Positions 1 through 6,936 of a DNA stretch of 12,463 bases are shown here, piece by piece. The stretch's first letter is position 1. Each line of letters starts with the position of its first letter. A program made the position numbers and the translations under genes. The DNA comes from JANYGM01 sp043764015 (GTDB lineage Bacteria; Bacteroidota; Bacteroidia; Cytophagales; Thermonemataceae), in the NCBI GenBank assembly GCA_043764015.1, contig JAYUKY010000063.1, positions 1-12,463 on the forward strand. Direction: 5' to 3'. Below the pieces are notes generated by a model that saw nothing but the letters and a program-made list of their open reading frames with translations, had not been told where the DNA came from and searched no databases.

Positions 1-473
1 CTAAACAACCTCATAAAGAAAAATACAAGTGGTTAAGATGACGTGACATAAATTAAAGAATAAGAAAATTTAGCACACTCAATAAATAAAATTATGAGAA
101 TTTTCCTAAGTTGTTATTTTTATGAAAATTCCAAGTCATCTTTTATATATTTGCAACGGAACTTTTACAGCAACAATTATTTTGAGAATAGAAAATACAT
201 TTTATGCACTTGAAAGCGTTTCTCCTATCCAACTAACTTCACGAAAGCAGCTGGCTATTTGTGAAGTAGCCTAGTTTTAGTTTTGGAGATTATTATTTCA
301 GAAAAGCTTTTTTTATTCCGAAAGAAATCCGTATATTTGTATCTCTGAATGAAACAAAATAATAAAATAATTTAAAAACGGTCTTTGGTTAATACTAACG
401 CTATTTTTAGATGTTATTTTTAGACATTGTTACATCAATTAACTAAAAAACATATTATAAATTCCAGATTACA
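1..473. other. Non-coding region upstream of rpsO
   Basis: No convincing gene is visible in either strand of these 473 bases. The stretch is AT-rich and has short weak inverted repeats: GAATTTTC at 98-105 against 124-131, and ACTTCAC at 236-242 against 261-267. Neither is followed by a clear T-tract, so I do not call them terminators. Two TATATTTG boxes (146-153 and 332-339) fit the Bacteroidota -7 consensus. A 10-base direct repeat, TATTTTTAGA, occurs at 402-411 and 415-424 in the rpsO leader. The region probably holds the end of an upstream transcription unit plus the rpsO promoter and a leader of roughly 125 bases. Confidence 0.6.
332..339 (+). promoter_or_regulatory. Candidate -7 promoter box for rpsO
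   Basis: TATATTTG matches the Bacteroidota primary-sigma -7 consensus TAnnTTTG exactly and lies about 135 bases before the rpsO start. The upstream -33 element is not clean; only a T-run around 308-314 sits at roughly the right distance. A second identical box at 146-153 is an alternative. Start-site data are needed to choose between them. Confidence 0.4.
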
Positions 474-743
474 ATGATTTTAACGAAAGAAGACAAAGCA
501 AAAATTTTTGCAGACTTTGGTAAGTCTAGCGCAGATACAGGTTCTGCAGAAGGTCAAATTGCCCTTTTTACCTCACGCATCACGCACCTAACGGCGCATT
601 TGAAAGAGAATAAAAAAGATTATTCTACTCGTTTGGGCTTGCTTAAATTGGTAGGTAAAAGAAAAAGATTGTTACATCACTTGCAAATTGTTGATGTGTT
701 GAGATACAGAGCAATCCTTGAGAAACTTGGCTTGAGAAAATAA
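474..743 (+). CDS. rpsO: 30S ribosomal protein S15
   Basis: Encodes 89 residues, the normal length for bacterial S15. This primary 16S rRNA-binding protein binds the central domain of the small subunit and takes part in bridges to the 50S subunit. The family signature is clear: DTGSAEGQIALF near residues 21-32, the RITHLTAHLKENKKDY helix-turn region near 35-50, and the basic RNA-binding stretch LLKLVGKRKRLLHHL near 56-70. The ATG at 474 gives the usual MxLT N-terminus. No Shine-Dalgarno is seen, which is normal for Bacteroidota. The gene appears monocistronic, with its own promoter candidate upstream and a strong terminator at 890-920. S15 often represses its own mRNA through a leader structure, but I could not recognise a known S15 leader fold here. 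Confidence 0.97.
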   Translation: MILTKEDKAKIFADFGKSSADTGSAEGQIALFTSRITHLTAHLKENKKDYSTRLGLLKLVGKRKRLLHHLQIVDVLRYRAILEKLGLRK

Positions 744-749
744 TTATTA

Positions 750-868
750 GTGGTCGGAATCACAGATTTAAGGCGGATTAAATGATTACACGGATTATTT
801 TATTATTGACCTAGCAAAAAATCCGTGTAATTTGTGTAATTATTTTTAAAATCAGGGATTCTGACTAC
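750..868. repeat. Long imperfect inverted repeat after rpsO
   Basis: The arm at 750-796 pairs with the arm at 820-868. The ends are nearly complementary (GTGGTCGGAATC against GATTCTGACTAC) and the loop-proximal part is exact over ATTACACGGATT. The middle is looser. The loop is about 23 bases. The element has no coding capacity and lies between the rpsO stop and its terminator, so it would fold in the rpsO mRNA tail. It looks like a REP- or MITE-like dispersed palindromic element. Whether it recurs elsewhere cannot be seen from this window. Confidence 0.7.
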
Positions 869-889
869 AAACAAGCTATAAATTTTTAT

Positions 890-920
890 AAAAAGAGAAC
901 TCGTAGCGAGTTCTCTTTTT
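890..920 (+). terminator. Rho-independent terminator of rpsO
   Basis: A perfect 14-base stem (AAAAAGAGAACTCG at 890-903, complement at 907-920) closes a 3-base TAG loop. The 3' arm itself ends in five T, followed by GCGTTTTT. This is the strongest hairpin in the window. It ends the rpsO transcript 147 bases after the stop codon and insulates the phosphatase gene, which has its own promoter just downstream. Confidence 0.93.
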
Positions 921-938
921 GCGTTTTTAAAGATTTTA

Positions 939-970
939 TTTGTATATGCAATGCTTTATTCGTAATTTTG
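939..970 (+). promoter_or_regulatory. Bacteroidota-type promoter of the phosphatase gene
   Basis: TTTG at 939-942 and TAATTTTG at 963-970 are separated by 20 bases, matching the -33 TTTG / -7 TAnnTTTG architecture of Bacteroidota primary-sigma promoters. Transcription would begin near 976. This matters for the gene start: the in-frame TTG at 940 and ATG at 946 lie inside the promoter and could not be translated from this transcript, so the ATG at 1027 is favoured. Confidence 0.65.
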
Positions 971-1026
971 TTAAAAATAAAACTCATTGGGACTTACAAA
1001 AATCTCAACAAAATAAACAAAAATAT

Positions 1027-2406
1027 ATGCTTGCTCATATTTCTGATAAAGAAGTCCAACTAGAATTAGAAGAAACATCAAAAAAATACCATATTGCGGG
1101 AGCTTGGATAGCCGCTATTCTTGACCCACTTTTTGCCATAACTGACTACATCAACATACCAGACCATTTTTTGCAAATACTCTGCATTAGATTATTTGTG
1201 GCGGTAGTTTCTCTTTGTATGATTTTTGGAGAAAAAAAGTACAAATTTCCTTCTTTTATAGTTATTTTTGTGCCTTTCACGCTGATTTCGGTTCAGAATG
1301 CTTATACTTTTTTCCTCATAGAAAACAAAGATATTGTTGGGCATAGCCTTAATTATATGGCACTTTTTGTGGGTGCATCTATGTTTGTGTTGTGGCGTTG
1401 GGTTTATTCTGTGTTTGTTATTGGACTTTCTTTGGTAGTGAGTCTTATTTTTATTTTTGCTAATACGCACTTAGATAAAAAATTATTTTTGGAAGAAGGT
1501 GGTTTTTTATTGATGATAGTTGGTTTTTTGATGATAATGCTTATCAAATTTCGTTATGATTTAACTATAAAAGAGATAAAAGCACGTCTTGCGCTAAAAC
1601 TTGCTAACATTGAAATTGAAGAACAAAGAAAACTTGTAGAAGACAAAAACGCCAAAATAACGAGTAGTATTGTCTATGCCAAGAAAATCCAAAATGCAGT
1701 TTTGGGTGATATAGACGTGATTAAAGGCTATTTTTCTGATGCTATGGTGCTTTTTAAGCCAAAAGACATTTTGAGTGGTGATTTTTATTGGTTTTACGAA
1801 AATAAAAGAGATAATGTACGTGTGGTTGTAGGCGCAGATTGCACTGGTCACGGCGTTCCTGCGGCATTAATGACCATTTTGGGACATACTTTTTTAGATG
1901 AGATTGTGGTTTATTCAAAAGTATATGAGGCAAATCTTATCTTACACGAGTTAGACAGTAGAATTATTGAAAATCTTAATAAAAACGCCAAAGATGATGC
2001 CATAAATGACGGTATGGACGTTTGTGTGCTTGTTTTTATAGATGATAAAATTCTGTTTAGTGCTGCCAAAAACTCTCTTTATATTGTTTCTAATAATTTT
2101 AATACTTCTGTGAGAGGTTCAAAATTTCCTGTTGGAAGTAATCAATATGATGATAAGTTTTTTGAACAACACGAAATAGATGCCAATAAAGGCGACAAAT
2201 TATACATTTTTTCAGATGGTTTTCACGACCAATTTGGGGGAGATAGAGATAGTAAATTTCTTTCTTCACGTTTCCGCCAACTACTCACAGAAACCGCTAT
2301 TATGCCAATGGAACAGCAAAAACAAGCATTAGATAAAGCATTTGAAGACTGGAAAGGGAAAACAAAACAAACTGATGACGTTTTAGTAATAGGAATTACG
2401 GTTTAA
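1027..2406 (+). CDS. Membrane-anchored SpoIIE/PP2C-type serine phosphatase
   Basis: Encodes 459 residues from the chosen ATG. The open frame extends back to 940, but those starts fall in the promoter. The N-terminal half has about six hydrophobic segments (residues about 23-45, 48-68, 76-95, 108-122, 127-145, 157-174), then a charged helical or coiled-coil linker (about 178-220) with IVYAKKIQNAVL, a linker type I associate with Bacteroidota SpoIIE-like proteins. The C-terminal catalytic domain carries the metal-binding acidic motifs: SGDFYW near 250-255, GADCTGHGVPAALM near 269-282, SDGFHDQFGG near 396-405 and TDDVLVIGI near 449-457. Such RsbU/SpoIIE enzymes dephosphorylate Ser/Thr, typically on anti-sigma-antagonist (STAS) proteins. 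The membrane part probably acts as a sensor, but its ligand is unknown and no STAS or kinase partner is nearby. It is a single-gene unit converging on the next gene. Confidence 0.88.
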   Translation: MLAHISDKEVQLELEETSKKYHIAGAWIAAILDPLFAITDYINIPDHFLQILCIRLFVAVVSLCMIFGEKKYKFPSFIVIFVPFTLISVQNAYTFFLIENKDIVGHSLNYMALFVGASMFVLWRWVYSVFVIGLSLVVSLIFIFANTHLDKKLFLEEGGFLLMIVGFLMIMLIKFRYDLTIKEIKARLALKLANIEIEEQRKLVEDKNAKITSSIVYAKKIQNAVLGDIDVIKGYFSDAMVLFKPKDILSGDFYWFYENKRDNVRVVVGADCTGHGVPAALMTILGHTFLDEIVVYSKVYEANLILHELDSRIIENLNKNAKDDAINDGMDVCVLVFIDDKILFSAAKNSLYIVSNNFNTSVRGSKFPVGSNQYDDKFFEQHEIDANKGDKLYIFSDGFHDQFGGDRDSKFLSSRFRQLLTETAIMPMEQQKQALDKAFEDWKGKTKQTDDVLVIGITV

Positions 2407-2408
2407 AT

Positions 2409-2502
2409 AATTAGGAATTGTGAATTAGGAATTTTAAATTAAATACAAAAATATATAATAAAGCAATACTTTGTATTCATTCACAATTAAAAATTCACAA
2501 TT
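2409..2502. repeat. Heptamer tracts forming an inverted repeat between convergent genes
   Basis: A tract with exact 7-base period runs 2409-2443 (AATTAGG, AATTGTG, then three further AATTnnn copies). A second runs 2482-2502 on the other arm (CACAATT, AAAAATT, CACAATT). The arms are partly complementary, AATTGTGAATT against AATTCACAATT, so RNA from either side can fold. The element sits between the phosphatase stop (2406) and the convergent CDP-alcohol transferase stop (2501), overlapping the latter. It may act as a weak bidirectional terminator. The AT-only stem argues for low strength. Confidence 0.6.
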
Positions 2503-3271
2503 ATTTAAAAACCATTTTTCTAATACCAATCAGCACAAAAATAAAAACTGTAAATCCAATAAAAAATGGAATAATATAGTTTATCATATTCATAGGAAGC
2601 ATTATAGCCATAATAAGTAACTGAAAACCTAAGCCATAAATAGAAACAAAGGTCATAAACCAATTAGGAAAAGTTTTGACTTTGTAGGCATCTTTATCCA
2701 AAAAGTGGATTGTTTTATCAAAAACGCCATAAACAAACGAATAAATCCCAAACAAAATATCCACCATTTGTTGCGTTTCACCTGCCATTGCACGTGGAGA
2801 TTTATACTCAAAAACCTTGCTGGTCGTGTCTGCACCCACAGATTTATTCCTCAAAATAACATAGTAATAATTATATAATGTTCCCTGCAACTGCAAGCCA
2901 ATAAATGCCAAAATAGCATAAATAATAGGTGTTTTGGCGACATAACAAAAAGTCATCAAAAACAGAAAATTCAAAATCAAATCAAAAATACTATCCAAAT
3001 ACCGCCCAGAATAAGAAGGAGTTTTTTTGATGCGTGCCAGCTCTCCATCAGCGGCATCAATAACAGATTTGAGAATAATAAAAACACCAGCGGCAAAATA
3101 ATAGCCATTTAAGATGCAAAAAATAGCTATTAGTCCGCAAACTCCAAAGAGTAGCGTAACGTGAATAGGCGTAAAACCGGTAGTTTTGAGTTGATTGGCA
3201 AAAAACCTAGCAAGCGGTCTTCCGTAGTCAGACAAATCTAAAAATTTATCTTCATCAGCAAGTTTTGACAT
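2501..3271 (-). CDS. CDP-alcohol phosphatidyltransferase family membrane protein
   Basis: Encodes 256 residues from the ATG at 3271. The frame continues upstream to a TTG at 3322 but adds only an unlikely hydrophobic extension. The family signature DG-x2-AR-x8-G-x3-D-x3-D is exact at residues 75-97 (D75, G76, A79, R80, G89, D93, D97), with the extra D72 usual before it. These residues bind the divalent metal and the CDP group. Hydrophobic segments near 38-70, 100-130 and 200-250 fit the expected multi-helix integral membrane fold. Family members transfer a phosphatidyl or related group from a CDP-alcohol to an alcohol such as inositol, glycerol, serine or choline. The acceptor cannot be assigned from the motif, and the neighbours do not help. 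It follows the HhH gene on the same strand after about 130 bases of repeat-rich DNA, so co-transcription is uncertain. Confidence 0.87.
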   Translation of the reverse strand: MSKLADEDKFLDLSDYGRPLARFFANQLKTTGFTPIHVTLLFGVCGLIAIFCILNGYYFAAGVFIILKSVIDAADGELARIKKTPSYSGRYLDSIFDLILNFLFLMTFCYVAKTPIIYAILAFIGLQLQGTLYNYYYVILRNKSVGADTTSKVFEYKSPRAMAGETQQMVDILFGIYSFVYGVFDKTIHFLDKDAYKVKTFPNWFMTFVSIYGLGFQLLIMAIMLPMNMINYIIPFFIGFTVFIFVLIGIRKMVFK

Positions 3272-3333
3272 TAAAAATATAATAATTGTTACTAAATACC
3301 AACAATATAGTTGTAAGTGCAAAGGTACAAAAA

Positions 3334-3393
3334 AATTACGAATTACAAACCAGCTATTGCTAATCCGTAATTCGTAATTGTTAATTCGTAATT
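3334..3393. repeat. Period-7 tandem tract with inverted arms (AATTACG type)
   Basis: AATTACG and AATTACA at 3334-3347 face four heptamers at 3366-3393 (CGTAATT, CGTAATT, GTTAATT, CGTAATT). The first arm is the reverse complement of the start of the second, making a stem with an 18-base loop. It lies just after the stop of the HhH gene (- strand, stop at 3400) and before the phosphatidyltransferase start. It could attenuate transcription between them. No T-tract follows the stem closely. Confidence 0.65.
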
Positions 3394-3399
3394 GAAAAA

Positions 3400-3996
3400 T
3401 TATTTGCCGTGTGCAGTTGCAAGTGCCAAAATAGAAGCAGAAATTTGAATAAAGCTATTTTTAGCTAAATCTTCTTTTGCTGCTCCGCCTAGAGCTTTCA
3501 ATAAAAGTGCTGCATTTGCATCAGAAAGTTTAGCTACATCAACTGCGCCCAAATCTCCAATAGTTTTTACACCTGCTTCGTGCAACATTTTTGCTTTACC
3601 AGCTCCAATTCCTTCAAGCCCTTCAACGTCTTCTTTTACCAAAACATCAAAAGTTTTGCCTTCCAAATTTCTGTCTAGTGCCGCATTGATGTTCAAACGC
3701 TCGTAAGGTGCAAGTGCTACTACTGCCTTTGCCCACGCTACGAATGGCAAAGCAAGCAATTCTTCTTTTGTTTTCACGCTAAAAGCATCAGCTAATTTTT
3801 TGATTTGCTCGTCATTTAGTTTAGATAATTTCAGGTTGAAATACTGCATATCACGTACCAAATCAATACCTGTGATTTCTTTAAGCACTTTTGCGGTGCT
3901 AGGTCCTACGCCTTCAAGTGCCTCTACAGGCGCATTAGCAATGGCAGAAAGGTTTGAGTTTTCGTACTTTGTATCAACAGCTTTGTTAATATTCAT
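3400..3996 (-). CDS. Protein with two helix-hairpin-helix motifs
   Basis: Encodes 198 residues, starting at ATG 3996. Two related helix-hairpin-helix (HhH) signatures are visible: EALEGVGPSTAKVLKE near residues 25-40 and EGLEGIGAGKAKMLHEAG near 125-142, the second followed by VKTIGDLG. Each has the L-x-G-[IV]-G hairpin. The protein looks like an internal duplication of one roughly 100-residue unit. HhH hairpins usually make non-specific contacts with DNA backbone in repair and recombination proteins. DUF4332-like and RNA polymerase alpha C-terminal-like folds use similar hairpins. No nuclease, ligase or ATPase motif is present and there is no signal peptide or membrane segment, so a small cytoplasmic DNA-binding or architectural role is an inference. 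A good promoter candidate lies at 4059-4087. Confidence 0.75.
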   Translation of the reverse strand: MNINKAVDTKYENSNLSAIANAPVEALEGVGPSTAKVLKEITGIDLVRDMQYFNLKLSKLNDEQIKKLADAFSVKTKEELLALPFVAWAKAVVALAPYERLNINAALDRNLEGKTFDVLVKEDVEGLEGIGAGKAKMLHEAGVKTIGDLGAVDVAKLSDANAALLLKALGGAAKEDLAKNSFIQISASILALATAHGK

Positions 3997-4058
3997 TTTT
4001 TTAGATTGGTTAGATGGTTAGTTATGTTTTACTAATTTTAAATGGTTTTAAAATCTCA

Positions 4059-4087
4059 CAAATATACTATTTTTCTGCAAAGTCAAA
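4059..4087 (-). promoter_or_regulatory. Promoter candidate for the HhH-protein gene
   Basis: Read on the - strand, TTTG (4084-4087) is followed after 17 bases by TATATTTG (4059-4066), an exact match to TAnnTTTG. The spacer is slightly shorter than the usual 19-20 bases. Transcription would start near 4052, giving a leader of about 55 bases that contains two TTAGAT-like direct repeats near 4000-4020. Confidence 0.5.
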
Positions 4088-4106
4088 AAAAATAGTTTTT
4101 TTTCTG

Positions 4107-4343
4107 TTATTCATCAAGTGAAAAATCATCACCAAAACGGTCTGGAAGGTCTATTATTAAAAATGCTTCTGCTTTGTCAAGTCCTTCATCAAGCGCACAA
4201 TCATCTTGCCAGCAAGTGCCTCCATCATCAAGCAGACGTATAGAACTATCAGATTCTGAACATTCTCCAATCTCTAATGTTCCGTGACACTCCACCCACC
4301 AAGCAATATGAGGATATTTTTTTGAAAAAGTTGTTAATTTCAT
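4107..4343 (-). CDS. Small acidic protein of unknown function
   Basis: Encodes 78 residues from ATG 4343. I do not recognise the family. It is strongly acidic, especially in the C-terminal half (many D and E, ending DDFSLDE). It has a WWVECHG motif near residues 15-21 and four cysteines (19, 28, 44, 49). There is no signal peptide or membrane segment, so a cytoplasmic protein is likely. It starts 56 bases after the stop of the PBP1a gene on the same strand, with no clear promoter between, so it may be co-transcribed. The ATG start, stable composition and lack of an overlapping better frame support it as a real gene. Function is unknown. Confidence 0.6.
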   Translation of the reverse strand: MKLTTFSKKYPHIAWWVECHGTLEIGECSESDSSIRLLDDGGTCWQDDCALDEGLDKAEAFLIIDLPDRFGDDFSLDE

Positions 4344-4372
4344 AACAGTTTAATTTTAAGTATCTTGTATTT

Positions 4373-4400
4373 ATCTCATACTTCACACCTCACCCTTCAC
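4373..4400. repeat. Period-7 tract (ACTTCAC type) at the PBP1a 3' end
   Basis: Four heptamers in register (ATCTCAT, then ACTTCAC and two close variants) share the core TCAC/TCAT and run directly into the PBP1a stop codon at 4400. The tract fills about half of the gap between PBP1a and the small acidic gene. No stem is formed, so it is not a terminator by itself. Confidence 0.6.
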
Positions 4401-6658
4401 TAATATTTCTGGTCTAATCTCTCTATCAAACGGTCATTTAGAGCTTTATTGCAATCTAGTTCTATGGTTGTTTTTGCAGGTTTTTCAAAAGGAACTTTCT
4501 TGTAGCCAAGTGTTGGATCTGCGTAAAGTGCTTTCATAAAAAGCCCAAATGCAGGCATTGCAAGCACTGCACCTTGTCCATTACCAATATCTAAAAAGCG
4601 TGTTTGGCGAGTATCTCCACCCACCCAAACGCCACCCACAAGGTTACGTGTAACGCCCATAAACCAACCATCTGCGTGGTCTTGTGTTGTTCCTGTCTTA
4701 GAACCAACTTCATTTCCTTTATCCATAAAACCATAACTAGCTATTCCTGCACCCGTTCCGCCTCTTTCTGTTCCTGCCATCAGCATATTAAGCATCATAT
4801 AAGCGTGTTCCTCACTAATTACTTCTCTAATTTCAGGTACAAAATCTTCCAAAACTTTCCCATTTTTATCTACAATTTTTGTAATCATCATTGGGTCAAT
4901 GTGATAGCCTTTATTGGCAAAAGTACCATAAGCTCCCAATAATTCATATAAAGAAACTTCAGACGACCCCAGACAAATAGATGCTACACGTTGCAAAGGC
5001 GTATTTATACCAAAATTCTTGGCATATTTCATTATCATATCAATGCCCAATTCTTTGGTAAGAGCTGCTACAATAGTATTGACAGATTGTCCCATTCCCT
5101 TGCGCAAGGTGTGTGGCGCATACGTATAAGAACCATAACTATTTTTTGGAATCCAGCCTGGAAAAATAACTGGTTTATCCACAATTTCATAGCAAGGTGT
5201 ATAGCCTTGGTCAATGGCCGCCGCATACACAATAGGTTTAAAAGTAGAGCCAGGTTGTCTAAGACTTTGCTTTACGTGGTCATATTGAAAATGTTTGTAG
5301 TTAATTCCGCCTACCCACGCCTTCACATGTCCGCTTTTTGGGTCCATAGCCATCATTCCAATATTCAAAAAACGCTTATGATGACGAATAGAGTCCATTG
5401 GCGAAATCAGCGTATCCACAGAGCCTTTGTACATATCATAAATAGTGGTACGAACAGGTTTATTAAGTTCTACAAAAATTTGTGCCTCATTTCCTTTACC
5501 CAAATTAGCTTCCAAAGACTTGTAACGGACTGTTTTCTTTGCTTCTTTTTCAATAAAATTAGGTACTTCACGTCCATATTCGTCCACCCAAGGATTGCGC
5601 CCAGACCAAACATAATTAAATGCTCGTTGTCTTTCCATCATATGTATAGCAACTGCATTCTCTGCAAGTTTTTGCATACGTGAGTCTATGGTCGTATAGA
5701 TGCGCAAGCCGCCTGTTTTGATAAAATCTTTTGAATAACCTTTTTTTACTGCCCAATCCTCTAAGTATTTGAGTGCTTGGTCTTTAAAGTAAGGTGCAAG
5801 CCCAATTTGATAGGCTTCAGATTTAAAATTGACGTTAATATCCTCTACTCTATATTTTTGAAAATCAGCCTCTTTTAAGAAATTATATTTTACCATTTGA
5901 GATAAAACAGTGTTTCTGCGGTCTATTGATGCTTTTCTGTTCAAAATAGGATTAAATGTTGTAGGAGCTTTGAGCATTCCTACAAGTACGGCAGCCTCTT
6001 GTACGTTTAACTCACTTGCATTTTTTCTAAAATAAGTTTGCGCAGCAGCTTGTATGCCATAACTATTACTACTAAAATCTGATACATTCAAATACATTGT
6101 AATAATTTCTTTTTTGGTATAATTTCGCTCCAAACGAATAGCCATCATCCATTCTTTTATTTTGAAGATAAGTTTCCCAACGACAGGTGCATCAGCGAGT
6201 TTTCCTCTATTTTTTTTGGCACGGGTATCAAACAAATTCTTAGCAAGTTGTTGTGTAAGTGTACTACCACCACCAGAAGATTTTTTCTGCAAAATAATTG
6301 TATTAACAAGCACACGCTCCATACTGCGCAAATCAATTCCTGAATGTTGTTCAAAGCGTATATCTTCCGTTGCAATAAGTGCATCAATGACTGTAGGCGC
6401 AATTTCTTCAAATTCTAGCGGAGTACGGTTTGTTACGGCATAACGCCCCATAGACTTTCCGTCAGCCGTAAAAATCTCTGATGCTAGTTCACTTTTAGGG
6501 TTTTCTAGTGCTTCTAGGCTGGGCATATCTCCAAAAAGTCCAAAAGAATTATCACTTATCATATAAATAAATGTAACAATAAGCCCCATTGAAAGTAAAA
6601 AAAATATCCAGATGAACTTAATCCATCCATAAAAACGCCCTTTTTCTATCTTAAACAT
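4400..6658 (-). CDS. Class A penicillin-binding protein (PBP1a-type transglycosylase/transpeptidase)
   Basis: Encodes 752 residues from the ATG at 6658. The frame opens at a TTG at 6703, which would add 15 residues before the same membrane anchor. In the numbering from 6703: one transmembrane helix at about 27-50. A GT51 glycosyltransferase domain follows, with catalytic E113 in ATEDIRFEQHSGID and the GGSTLTQQLAKNLF motif at 145-158. The transpeptidase domain has active-site S486 in STFK, SVN at 540-542 and KTGTT at 669-673. All catalytic motifs are intact. The enzyme polymerises lipid II into glycan strands and cross-links the stem peptides on the periplasmic face of the inner membrane. It acts alone here; no partner lipoprotein or pilus gene is adjacent. 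mrcA/ponA is the nearest generic name, but I do not assign a symbol. It may be followed in one transcript by the small acidic gene. Confidence 0.95.
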   Translation of the reverse strand: MFKIEKGRFYGWIKFIWIFFLLSMGLIVTFIYMISDNSFGLFGDMPSLEALENPKSELASEIFTADGKSMGRYAVTNRTPLEFEEIAPTVIDALIATEDIRFEQHSGIDLRSMERVLVNTIILQKKSSGGGSTLTQQLAKNLFDTRAKKNRGKLADAPVVGKLIFKIKEWMMAIRLERNYTKKEIITMYLNVSDFSSNSYGIQAAAQTYFRKNASELNVQEAAVLVGMLKAPTTFNPILNRKASIDRRNTVLSQMVKYNFLKEADFQKYRVEDINVNFKSEAYQIGLAPYFKDQALKYLEDWAVKKGYSKDFIKTGGLRIYTTIDSRMQKLAENAVAIHMMERQRAFNYVWSGRNPWVDEYGREVPNFIEKEAKKTVRYKSLEANLGKGNEAQIFVELNKPVRTTIYDMYKGSVDTLISPMDSIRHHKRFLNIGMMAMDPKSGHVKAWVGGINYKHFQYDHVKQSLRQPGSTFKPIVYAAAIDQGYTPCYEIVDKPVIFPGWIPKNSYGSYTYAPHTLRKGMGQSVNTIVAALTKELGIDMIMKYAKNFGINTPLQRVASICLGSSEVSLYELLGAYGTFANKGYHIDPMMITKIVDKNGKVLEDFVPEIREVISEEHAYMMLNMLMAGTERGGTGAGIASYGFMDKGNEVGSKTGTTQDHADGWFMGVTRNLVGGVWVGGDTRQTRFLDIGNGQGAVLAMPAFGLFMKALYADPTLGYKKVPFEKPAKTTIELDCNKALNDRLIERLDQKY

Positions 6659-6723
6659 TCTATTTTTATATAAGAATTTTGATGATTTGTTTGAAAATAT
6701 CAATTATTTTACAAATTGTTCCA

Positions 6724-6731
6724 CAAAGATA
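6724..6731 (-). promoter_or_regulatory. Candidate -7 promoter box for the PBP1a gene
   Basis: Read on the - strand this is TATCTTTG, an exact fit to TAnnTTTG. The start of transcription would be near 6717, leaving roughly 60 bases of leader before the ATG at 6658. A clean TTTG at -33 is not seen. Confidence 0.4.
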
Positions 6732-6889
6732 CAAAATAATTAAAGATTTTAAAGATTTTGTGCTAAATTTTAGGTGAAGACCTATTACAACAACGCATTA
6801 CGCCAAACAATGTATTTAGGCACTTCTATAAGCATACCGTATTTGGGTATTTTTTGTCTTTCTAATTGGGAAATAAAGATAATTTTGCA

Positions 6890-6917
6890 CTCGGAATGTG
6901 GTACTCGGAATACGGTA
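6890..6917. repeat. Period-7 tract (CTCGGAA type) after the outer-membrane gene
   Basis: Two near-identical 14-base units, each made of two heptamers sharing GGnA (CTCGGAA, TGTGGTA; then CTCGGAA, TACGGTA), lie 17 bases beyond the outer-membrane gene stop. The last nine bases pair with 6835-6843, so a long-loop hairpin is possible. Confidence 0.55.
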
Positions 6918-6936
6918 CTATTTCCTAGGAATATCA
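6918..6936 (-). pseudogene. Possible remnant of a GLPGLI gene 3' end at the outer-membrane gene stop
   Basis: These 19 bases match the 3' end of the GLPGLI gene at 11117 in 17 of 19 positions by my count. In a frame shifted from the outer-membrane gene they read DIPRK-stop, against DIPKK-stop in the GLPGLI protein. The outer-membrane gene stop TGA (6934-6936) falls inside the match. It may be a recombination scar, or a chance match in AT-rich DNA. Confidence 0.35.

Larger units (their letters stand above)
6659..6933. other. Intergenic region between the outer-membrane gene and PBP1a
   Basis: No gene is supported in these 275 bases. On the - strand, TATCTTTG (6724-6731) is a candidate -7 box for PBP1a, about 65 bases before its ATG, but its -33 element is weak. 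A period-7 tract occupies 6890-6917 and a 9-base inverted repeat (TACCGTATT at 6835-6843 against 6909-6917) spans it. Next to the outer-membrane gene stop lies a short match to the end of a GLPGLI gene (6918-6936). Confidence 0.6.

Noticed and set aside
346..473. S15-binding regulatory leader before rpsO
   Set aside because: I could not find a pseudoknot or other known S15 leader fold; AT-rich sequence and one short direct repeat are not enough.
3334..3393. CRISPR-like array from the repeated heptamers
   Set aside because: Units are only 7 bases and contiguous, with no spacers and no cas genes.
4991..5683. 230-codon open frame on the + strand opposite PBP1a
   Set aside because: It lies wholly antisense to the transpeptidase region, whose catalytic motifs are intact. 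Its translation has no recognisable domain and odd Cys/His/Arg-rich composition.
6656..6703. TTG start at 6703 for PBP1a (and likewise TTG 3322 for the phosphatidyltransferase)
   Set aside because: Both frames have an ATG close downstream, just before conserved sequence, and no ribosome-binding signal favours the TTG.
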